From NCBI GenBank assembly GCA_027487485.1, contig JAIYDN010000070.1, positions 62,001-126,000 of the forward strand: DNA of 64,000 nucleotides, read 5' to 3'. The notes under the pieces are model-generated. The model did not search any database. It was not told where the DNA came from and worked only from the letters and a program-made list of their open reading frames with translations. Position numbers and translations under genes: made by a program. This document shows, piece by piece, positions 34,284-40,794 of this stretch (positions within the stretch are counted from its first letter, which is position 1; each line of letters opens with the position of its first letter). This DNA comes from Planctomycetaceae bacterium (GTDB lineage Bacteria; Planctomycetota; Planctomycetia; Pirellulales; Pirellulaceae).

Positions 34284-35063
34284 ATGAATGTCAGTGCATC
34301 GGAACTTCAGATTGTTTTCGACGACAGCGACACGTTAGCGACCTGTCTCCAGGCACCGTTTCGACTGGAGGATTTAGAACAATGGAATGGTTGGTTTAGC
34401 CCAGAAGAACAACAGAGATATGATCGTTATCGACGAGGGGCAGATAGGGAATTATTCGCGGCTCGACGTGGGCTCGCTCGTCTGACCATCGCAAACGTAT
34501 CCGGCTTATCACCTGATTCCATCCAATTGATTGAATCCCCTTGCGGGAAACTATCTTGGAAGGAGCGCAATCAGCCATCGTCGACGGAATCTGACTTCTC
34601 TGCTCTGAATGGTTCAGATTCTGCGATTGATTTCAGCCTTTCACGATCGAAGAACATCGTGGTGGCTGCCACAAGCATCAAGCATCGGATTGGGATCGAT
34701 GTCGAAACCATCCAGGAGCTACCCGAGCTGAGTTTGTTGGCTCGACAAAACTTGCATCCCGCCGAGTTCACGATCTGGCGATCTCTGTCGCGCGAAGAGC
34801 AGACGTTGGCCTATTTCAGGCTCTGGGTTGTGAAAGAGGCTTTTGCCAAGGCGCTGGGGGTAGGTTTATCGATCTCTCCGGACCGCTTCTTGGCGGTGGA
34901 TACTATAGAACAAAAGCTGGAAGGTAAAATTGAGTACTGGCAAGACCGAGACACATTGATCCTCGGACACTTCCAGCAAAAAGACATCTCCGATCACCAG
35001 ATCTGCGCTATGGTCTTAGTCGCTCCCACCAATTCGACCGTCGTTGCAATCGGTGTAACCTGA
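34284..35063 (+). CDS. Sfp-type 4'-phosphopantetheinyl transferase
   Basis: A 259-residue enzyme that transfers phosphopantetheine from CoA to a carrier-protein serine. Signature motifs: IGIDVETIQEL (metal-binding D and E) and YFRLWVVKEAFAKALGVGL (the W-x-x-KE-A-x-x-K block), plus FSLSRSKNIVVAA, the counterpart of the NxSHS/D-type segment, here FSLSRS. It belongs to the larger, Sfp/Gsp-like subgroup used in secondary metabolism. It starts 3 bp after the hydrolase gene and ends the operon, so the operon carries its own activating enzyme for the carrier domain. Confidence 0.88.
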   Translation: MNVSASELQIVFDDSDTLATCLQAPFRLEDLEQWNGWFSPEEQQRYDRYRRGADRELFAARRGLARLTIANVSGLSPDSIQLIESPCGKLSWKERNQPSSTESDFSALNGSDSAIDFSLSRSKNIVVAATSIKHRIGIDVETIQELPELSLLARQNLHPAEFTIWRSLSREEQTLAYFRLWVVKEAFAKALGVGLSISPDRFLAVDTIEQKLEGKIEYWQDRDTLILGHFQQKDISDHQICAMVLVAPTNSTVVAIGVT

Positions 35064-35211
35064 TTTTCTTGCCCAAGGCAAAAAGTTTTAAAGACGATTA
35101 TTTTCAGCTCGCTCGCATTTCACAATTCAAAACCTAGGCTTGACTGCCCAGGCCGCCACCGTGATGCGGAATGTTCTGCGAGCGTACCTTTTTGATAATA
35201 GTCTCTTTCTT

Positions 35212-35997
35212 ATGCCTACTACCGCTCCTGTTTTTGTTGAGTTTCGTTGCACCCGCTGTTGGTACAGCAACTGCGCTGATAGTGAATCGGTTGGTACCAA
35301 GGTGGACTGCCGAAATTGTGGTGAGCGATTAGAAGTTCCTGAAGCTACACCCGACAGAATTGAACGCGCCCTGGCCCTTCTTGAATCCGAGCCCGAGCTT
35401 CTAGCACCTAAAAATCAAGACCGCAAGCAAACGCTTGACTTTGACCGTCAATACAGCGCACGTGAAGTGAACGAAATCGCTCGAAAGGCCTCCTACGTTC
35501 CATTAAATCAAATGAACTATCAGGGGTATGCGCTTGCATCTGCTTGGGCCCGTTTATTTGCCCAATTCATTGACGTTGCTATTTTTTGCATTTGCGCTGT
35601 GTCGGGTTTTATGTTGTATCTCTGGCTGGCCAAGCAAGGGCTACCGATCGAAGATCCTATTGCTGTCGTAAAGCGAGGGGATGATCCGAGTATAGTAACC
35701 GTGGTTTCGCTGATGATCGCGCCTTGTTTCATACAGCTGATTCAATGGACTCTACTGACTTTTTCCGGGCAAACCATCGGAAAGAAAATCCTGATGATGC
35801 GCGTTGTGACGGACCAAGGGGAGCTTCCTGGTTTCATTCGAGTGGTACTGATTCGAGAATGGGCAAGTTATTTGCTTTGTATCGTTCCTTGGGCAGGCCC
35901 ATGGTACCGCTTCTTGGATCCTATTTTCATCTTCACGAACTCGCGAAAGTGCTTGCATGACCACATTGCAGGCACTCGAGTCATTTCGTTGGTCTAA
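35212..35997 (+). CDS. Zinc-ribbon / RDD family membrane protein
   Basis: A 261-residue membrane protein starting at ATG 35212; a TTG at 35140 and ATG at 35164 would add residues that do not fit. A Cys4 zinc ribbon (CTRCWYSNC ... CRNCG) at the N terminus is followed by a short linker and an RDD domain with three membrane helices. The domain shows ASAWARLFAQFIDVAIF (the R and D of RDD), GQTIGKKILMMRVVTDQG and RKCLHDHIAGTRVI near the end. RDD proteins are often small-molecule or ion transport-like membrane proteins of unknown substrate. It stands alone: 148 bp after the transferase gene and convergent with the VanZ gene. Confidence 0.85.
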   Translation: MPTTAPVFVEFRCTRCWYSNCADSESVGTKVDCRNCGERLEVPEATPDRIERALALLESEPELLAPKNQDRKQTLDFDRQYSAREVNEIARKASYVPLNQMNYQGYALASAWARLFAQFIDVAIFCICAVSGFMLYLWLAKQGLPIEDPIAVVKRGDDPSIVTVVSLMIAPCFIQLIQWTLLTFSGQTIGKKILMMRVVTDQGELPGFIRVVLIREWASYLLCIVPWAGPWYRFLDPIFIFTNSRKCLHDHIAGTRVISLV

Positions 35998-36096
35998 AGG
36001 ACCCATTAAGATTCCAATTGCAATTCCTGCATTTGGATTAGGATTGGAAAGAAATTTTCACCAATACCGCTTTTGGTGAAATCCGATCGTGGCAAT

Positions 36097-36600
36097 CTAC
36101 TTAGCACTTTGCAGACTTGCTTTATGGCTCCTGCGAAGCAAATAAATGCCTGCTGCAATGATACCTAGGCTATCGATGAGAACATCTTGGTTCGTTCCAT
36201 ATCGGTCTGGTACAAAGGTCTGATGCCATTCGTCCGAGGCTGCGAATAGGACACAGACCAGCATCGCGATAGCAATGGATTTGGTATCCAATCCACCTCG
36301 CCACCATTGGATGACTCTTGCCGTTAAGAACGTCAGGATGGCAAACTCAGCAAAGTGCCAGCCCTTGACCACACCGAACCAAGCGACTCCCCAGAAAAGG
36401 CTGAAGCGTTCCATCCATTGTCGGTCTGCACCGGTGAAGGAACGAACGATTTCAAAGAACTCGAGCGGTCGGATTACGGTACAAGACGTTCCAAAGATAA
36501 ATCCAATCCAAAGCGATAGGATGATCGCGTAACGTGCAATCGGTTTTTTTCGCTTGGGTGCGTCCACATCGGATTGCGAGTGATTCTTTGGAATGGACAT
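36097..36600 (-). CDS. VanZ family membrane protein
   Basis: A 167-residue protein with four predicted membrane helices, including IILSLWIGFIFGTSC, FAEFAILTFLTARVI, IAIAMLVCVLFAAS and LIDSLGIIAAGIYLL. The VanZ signature DEWHQTFVPDRYGTNQDVLI is intact. VanZ confers teicoplanin resistance in some enterococci, but most family members have no known role. The N terminus has a short basic stretch (KRKKPIARY). It lies on the minus strand, convergent with the RDD gene, and is the last gene before the accessory toxin island. Confidence 0.88.
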   Translation of the reverse strand: MSIPKNHSQSDVDAPKRKKPIARYAIILSLWIGFIFGTSCTVIRPLEFFEIVRSFTGADRQWMERFSLFWGVAWFGVVKGWHFAEFAILTFLTARVIQWWRGGLDTKSIAIAMLVCVLFAASDEWHQTFVPDRYGTNQDVLIDSLGIIAAGIYLLRRSHKASLQSAK

Positions 36601-36669
36601 CTCCTAGACACCATGTTTTCAACTTGAAAAGGTCCGGCTTCCTTGGGGCTAGGCAGCTAGGCTAGGTGG

Positions 36670-37071
36670 CTACTTGATATTCACCAAACAGGCAGCCATT
36701 GCGTTCTTGGCGGCTAGCCAGAACGCTCGCTCAGAGGAATCGACTTCATGTGCTACCAATCTGACAATTCGAGCTGTCAGTCCGTTTAACCCCACCCCGA
36801 GCGATTCGTAATGGCCCACTGCATCTTTAATTCCCCGCGCCGCGCCAGCAATAAAGTACTTTTCTTCCTCAACGTCTGGGTATTTCTCTCCTGACTGGTT
36901 TACGCATTCTGGGTCATCATACGCGACTTCGAATGGTGCGGAAGGATCGTTGGCATCTGACAACTCGACAGAAACAATCGCAAACGGTACGGACGAACCC
37001 GTTACGTCGCTTGCTCGGCCACTACAACGAATGGCACCAATCTTCGTTCGATGTGCTTTCAACTCAACCAT
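36670..37071 (-). CDS. EF-G domain IV-like small protein, possible immunity partner
   Basis: A 133-residue protein starting at ATG 37071, 15 bp after the stop of the toxin fragment at 37086-37397, with a Shine-Dalgarno-like AGGAAA upstream. The end LGVGLNGLTARIVRLVAHEVDSSERAFWLAAKNAMAA resembles the domain IV element of elongation factor G (there LYDGSYHxVDSSExAFKIA). The rest of EF-G is absent, so it is not a translation GTPase. The toxin-immunity pair just upstream has the same order and strand, so this may be the cognate immunity protein of the second toxin. That role is inference only; a stand-alone domain with another role cannot be excluded. Confidence 0.5.
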   Translation of the reverse strand: MVELKAHRTKIGAIRCSGRASDVTGSSVPFAIVSVELSDANDPSAPFEVAYDDPECVNQSGEKYPDVEEEKYFIAGAARGIKDAVGHYESLGVGLNGLTARIVRLVAHEVDSSERAFWLAAKNAMAACLVNIK

Positions 37072-37085
37072 GGTCGGTTTCCTAT

Positions 37086-37397
37086 TCAAAAAACGGCCAG
37101 AACTTTGGCGGACGTGGTGACAATTCGTGAGCGCCACGCAATCCTACTCGATACACATGCTCCCATTGTCCAAGCTTCAGCAATATCATCATTTGCATCA
37201 AACCTTTTTCGAACTACAGCACCCACTTCAGGAGCGAAACGTTGGTGCTTTCCGAAAAAGAGGTGCTTCTTCATCGTAGTCACTTCTGAAACTGTGAGTC
37301 CAGTATTCGTAGCCACTTTTTCGACGTCGGACATTCGAAGTGACCGAATAGCGTCGTACTTTCGTTCTGCTAGCGATGAGAAGCTTCGATTGTCCAT
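37086..37397 (-). pseudogene. Fragment of a polymorphic-toxin-like module, frameshifted near the end
   Basis: A 103-codon frame. SSLAERKYDAIRSL, VEKVATNTGLTVSEVTTMK, KKHLFF and RKRFDANDDIAEAW recall the C-terminal modules of polymorphic toxins or MuF-type phage proteins. After AW the frame reads into low-complexity residues and stops. The +1 frame there reads EHVYRVGLRGAHEL, which looks like the natural continuation (G-x-HVYR-x-GL ... HEL). So the gene seems to have suffered an indel between AW and HVYR and to encode a broken toxin. There is no secretion domain in the same frame. The annotation is by motif memory only. Confidence 0.45.
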
Positions 37398-37430
37398 ACC
37401 TGTGACTGCTTTCCTTGGGGCAAGGAGAAA

Positions 37431-37880
37431 CTACTTCGGCCGACTGACTGTCAGACTCACTCCCTCACCAAAAAACAAAAACTTTAACGCTTGATTTGCA
37501 TCGTCTCCGATTTTCCAAAGTCCTGACATCGCAAGGTACCAGCCGCCAAATTCATCAACCAAGAGTTCAGCTTGTCCGTCGACTTCACCGATCGGGAACA
37601 GTTTAAGACCAGCCCGGGAATTCCAGTAGTGCAAGGACTCGATCGACGTACCTCGTGGATCAAATATTAAGTCTACGTTTAGTAACTCGTTTTCAGAGAC
37701 CTCATTCGAGTAGTGGATGCCACCAAACTCATTTAGTGCTTCAACTCCCGTATGTAGAATTTCAAGACCGCGGCTTCGCAACTCAGTGATCCATTCTGTA
37801 GTGTCAAACTGGCGATTTTCAGTCCATCCAACAGATTTCAAGATCGATTGCAGCTTTTTCTCAAGTAGCAGTTTCCGCAT
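37431..37880 (-). CDS. SUKH-3 type immunity protein
   Basis: A 149-residue protein with the SUKH-3 layout: LKSVGWTENRQFDTTEW at the N terminus, ALNEFGGIHYS (the LxEFGG hallmark), DLIFDPRGTSIESLHYWNSR and LLVDEFGGWYLAMSGLW towards the end. SUKH proteins are immunity proteins that neutralise the adjacent polymorphic toxin. ATG 37880 has an AAAGGA Shine-Dalgarno 10-12 bp upstream and sits 4 bp after the stop of the YwqJ-type deaminase gene; TTG 37904 is a less likely start. The tight order toxin then immunity gene fits the usual cassette. Confidence 0.75.
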   Translation of the reverse strand: MRKLLLEKKLQSILKSVGWTENRQFDTTEWITELRSRGLEILHTGVEALNEFGGIHYSNEVSENELLNVDLIFDPRGTSIESLHYWNSRAGLKLFPIGEVDGQAELLVDEFGGWYLAMSGLWKIGDDANQALKFLFFGEGVSLTVSRPK

Positions 37881-37884
37881 TGGC

Positions 37885-38346
37885 TCATTTCCTTTTGTAG
37901 TCAATATTGAAAATGTTCAATACTGGCCTGCAATCATCGCATGGTTTAATCCAAGTGTTATGTCCGATGCTTCCGCCAAGTGGAACTCCATTCTCAATCC
38001 GGTGTCGTAGTTGTGTGATGGTTCCCGAATTGATGCGTACACCGGCCTGTTCAGCTCTCGCAATTGAGCACATCTCCGCACAGTAGCCATGGTAGACTTT
38101 AATTTGGGGCGTCGACTGAATTGCCTGGCGGACCAAAGACTGTTTGGGCAAATATGCAAATTCGAACGCACCATTGGTCCCAAAGAATCTATTACCGTTT
38201 TGCGCCGTAAACTCTGCGGACACCCTAAGAGGAGGGGTTCGCCCGGCCATTGCAGTGTTGAACTCAGAAAGAGTAAGCGTATCGGCGGTAAGCCCCGCTT
38301 TCATTACCGTATGCGCCTCACTCTTACTTAACCCCAACTTACGCAA
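37885..38346 (-). CDS. YwqJ-type deaminase toxin domain (orphan C-terminal module)
   Basis: A 153-codon frame encoding a nucleic-acid deaminase-like toxin module. The active-site motifs are YHGYCAEMCSIARAEQAG (CAE: zinc ligand and catalytic Glu) and IKPCDDCRPVLN (PCxxC zinc ligands), as in the YwqJ family of the deaminase superfamily. Such domains are normally the C-terminal warhead of a large secreted toxin. Here there is no export domain: the frame starts at a TTG and stays open upstream to a TAG at 38399-38401 with toxin-like residues (TIDSARFGQYSELRKLGLSKSEAHT). So it is either an orphan cassette or a 5'-truncated toxin. The SUKH-3 gene follows after 4 bp. Confidence 0.65.
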   Translation of the reverse strand: MRKLGLSKSEAHTVMKAGLTADTLTLSEFNTAMAGRTPPLRVSAEFTAQNGNRFFGTNGAFEFAYLPKQSLVRQAIQSTPQIKVYHGYCAEMCSIARAEQAGVRINSGTITQLRHRIENGVPLGGSIGHNTWIKPCDDCRPVLNIFNIDYKRK

Positions 38347-38419
38347 TTCTGAGTATTGCCCGAATCTGGCAGAGTCAATTGTCTTAACTGGGGCAAGGCT
38401 AGATCAAGACAACCTGACT

Positions 38420-38829
38420 TCAACTACTATTCGGATACTCTATGATACGCAAATTGGGAACTCGACGAAATTCAGCCACGTTGGTTGTCAACAGTTCGTA
38501 GTCATACTTCAAAGCGGTTGCTGCGATCCAATTGTCATGTGGTCCGATCGTAGTTCCATTTCGAGTCAAGGTAGCTACTATTCCGGCATGAATGTCTGCA
38601 ACCTTGGAATCGATGGGCAATACTATGACGTTAGAGAGTACCGTCAAAATAAACAGACTTCGCCTAGCCCGCCGCTCCCCAGTATTAGTGCGGTGAACGC
38701 CAACCTTGAGTTCCGATTCCGTGATCACGCTGACATATGTTCGCCGAACGAACGCCAACGGGAGAAGTCAATAATGCCGCCTTCTCGCTCCCAGCGTATG
38801 AAGACTCCGGTGTCGATTAAGACTCCCAC
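38420..38829 (-). pseudogene. vapC-type PIN-domain toxin, frameshifted
   Basis: Starting at GTG 38829, inside the end of the antitoxin gene, the first frame reads VGVLIDTGVFIRWEREGG, the PIN-domain start with the first catalytic Asp. It then meets a stop soon after HMSA. A second frame shifted by -1 carries on from TYVSVITESELKVGVHR through IGPHDNWIAATALKYDYELLTTN to the end, the typical rest of VapC with its late Asp residues. So the gene lost (or gained) a base near 38765-38775 and should make no active RNase, unless ribosomes shift frame there. An internal start gives a 112-residue protein without the first Asp. Confidence 0.75.
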
Positions 38830-39083
38830 GGGTCATCAAGCTCCGTCATCAAAGCTCGAACTTTTTGAATATCTTCTTCAAAGCTAATCGCGTCCTCACC
38901 AAGGCGAGGTATCTTGCGGAGCGCCGCGTCCAAATCAGCCATTGTTCTAGGGCGTTCGATTGGAACCAACATGGCTATCGGTAGTTCCCCGTCGGCCAAT
39001 TCAACAACAACCCTATCGCGAACAACGTGCCGAACAAGACTGGGCCAATCAATTTTCTCAGTCGAAATTTCGTGTCTTTCCAT
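38817..39083 (-). CDS. VapB-type antitoxin
   Basis: An 88-residue protein from ATG 39083, which has a GAGGA Shine-Dalgarno 5 bp upstream; an upstream start at 39113 would give 98. The N-terminal part (WPSLVRHVVRDRVVVELADGELPIAMLVPIERP) looks like a Phd/AbrB-type DNA-binding and dimerisation region. The C-terminal half (FEEDIQKVRALMTELDDPWES) is acidic and Trp-ended, as antitoxins that wrap the PIN toxin often are. Its stop overlaps the start of the vapC pseudogene. Without an active toxin partner it could be a remnant antitoxin that still binds its own operator or inhibits another VapC. Confidence 0.65.
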   Translation of the reverse strand: MERHEISTEKIDWPSLVRHVVRDRVVVELADGELPIAMLVPIERPRTMADLDAALRKIPRLGEDAISFEEDIQKVRALMTELDDPWES

Positions 39084-39288
39084 GGTTTCCTCAATTGCGT
39101 CTAGTATAGCCAAGTTTCCGGCATTTGTCTCGAAGTACGCAAACGCAATTTCAGGGAATGGAGAGGTTCCCGTTCTGCCCGACTTTCGCTTGACGTCCAG
39201 GTCTAGCTACCTTAGTTCCTTCATCTCTGTCTTGTGCGAACGAGGCTGTTTGCACGAACTCTAAATACTCTCGAAGTAGACGCAACGC

Positions 39289-40713
39289 TCAGCTTAGGAT
39301 CTTGTCGATTACATTGCCAGCTACGTCGGTCAGACGGAAATTGCGTCCGGCGTACCGATAGGTTAAACGTTCGTGATCCAGCCCCATCAGATGCAAAATC
39401 GTGGCATGCCAATCGTGAATATGGCATTTGTCTTCTACAGCCTGATGCCCATGTTCGTCGGTTGATCCGTAACTGAATCCGCCCTTCACGCCGCCACCCG
39501 CCATCCATGTTGTATAGCCTTTATGGTTGTGGTCGCGGCCATCACCATTGGGTGCATCCGGTGTGCGACCAAATTCGCCGCCCCAAATGATCAAGGTGTC
39601 CTTGAGCATATCGCGTTGCTTCAAGTCCGCGAGCAAGCCAGCGATGGGTTTATCGATCTCTTCACAATTCGAAGCCAATTTCGTTCGCAATTGAAAGTGT
39701 TGATCCCAGTTTCCGTGCGTCAGTTCAACAAACCGAACGCCCGATTCCACAAATCGCCTGGCCATCAAACATTGCCTACCAAACGCATCGGTGCTCCCTT
39801 GGTTGATACCATACATTGCCAAAGTCTTCTCGGACTCACCCGAAATGTCCATCAAGTTCGGTAGAACGTCCTGCATCTTGAAGGCCAATTCGTACGATTC
39901 GATCACCCCTTCTACTTCGGGTTGGTACACTTCGCGTCCTAGCTTCTGCCGATTCAGATTCTGAATCAGTTTCAGTTGGTTCGCTTGAGTTTGCTTATCG
40001 CTTCGGGAATTTGCCAAGTCCGGTACCTGTTGCCCGGCGTTGGGTTGATTGCGAGTCATGCCCCCGACTCCGCGGTTCTGGCCACGCCCCACTTTGGTTC
40101 CTGCGTAAACCGCAGGCAAAAAGGAACTTCCATAGTTGTTCGCCGTGGCCGCGGGGGGATTCAAGGCAATGAAGCCAGGCATGCTTTCATTTTCTGAGCC
40201 CAGACCATACAAAGTCCAAGCACCCAGCGAAGGGCGAACGAATTGGGCGTTGCCGGTGTGCATTTGCGTCATTGCCCGCGGATGAGTTGGTTGGTCGCAG
40301 TGCATCGAGCGAATCAAACACATTTCGTCGGCATGTTTTCCAAGCTCTGGAAACAGCTCGGACATCCACAAGCCGCTCTTGCCGCGTTGCTGGAATTTCC
40401 AAGGGGACGGCATCAACTTGCTGCCGCCATACTTGCCGCCTTTACCGGCATCGATCGCCAGCTGAGGTTTGTAATCGAACGTGTCGACATGCGAAGGCCC
40501 CCCTTGCATGCACAGAAAAATGACCCGCTTTGCAGAAGCTGGAAAGTGAGTCGGTTTGGGTGCAAGTGGCTTTTCAAAACCCTCGCTTGCGTAACCTCTC
40601 GAGGCGGCCGTACTGAGGCCTGCAAAGGCAAGGTAGCCAAAACCAGCCGAAGCGGTTCGCAAGAGTTCGCGACGCGAAAATGGGGACGATTCCAAGTTTT
40701 GATGAGGATTCAT
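39289..40713 (-). CDS. DUF1501 domain protein (Tat-exported)
   Basis: A 474-residue protein of the DUF1501 family, common in planctomycetes. A twin-arginine signal (FSRRELLRTASAGFGYLAFAG) precedes the mature part. Family markers: RVIFLCMQGGPSHVDTFDYKP, SELFPELGKHADEMCLIRSM, NWDQHFQLRTK and IIWGGEFGRTPDAPNGDGRDHN, which suggest a sulfatase/phosphatase-like fold. The role is unknown; these genes are almost always paired with a PSCyt/PSD1 gene, which lies just upstream here (81 bp) on the same strand. An exported function, perhaps in polysaccharide or sulfated-glycan processing, is inferred from the company these genes keep. Confidence 0.9.
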   Translation of the reverse strand: MNPHQNLESSPFSRRELLRTASAGFGYLAFAGLSTAASRGYASEGFEKPLAPKPTHFPASAKRVIFLCMQGGPSHVDTFDYKPQLAIDAGKGGKYGGSKLMPSPWKFQQRGKSGLWMSELFPELGKHADEMCLIRSMHCDQPTHPRAMTQMHTGNAQFVRPSLGAWTLYGLGSENESMPGFIALNPPAATANNYGSSFLPAVYAGTKVGRGQNRGVGGMTRNQPNAGQQVPDLANSRSDKQTQANQLKLIQNLNRQKLGREVYQPEVEGVIESYELAFKMQDVLPNLMDISGESEKTLAMYGINQGSTDAFGRQCLMARRFVESGVRFVELTHGNWDQHFQLRTKLASNCEEIDKPIAGLLADLKQRDMLKDTLIIWGGEFGRTPDAPNGDGRDHNHKGYTTWMAGGGVKGGFSYGSTDEHGHQAVEDKCHIHDWHATILHLMGLDHERLTYRYAGRNFRLTDVAGNVIDKILS

Positions 40714-40794
40714 AATCTGGCCCTAAGGATTCAAAGGTTTTCGAATAGATCGCGGATCAGCGGTGGCAGAGAAGGAGCGAAATGAAATGAGGGA

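Noticed and set aside
36670-37071. Complete elongation factor G or tetracycline-resistance protein
   Set aside because: No GTPase domain; only a domain IV-like stretch of about 40 residues.
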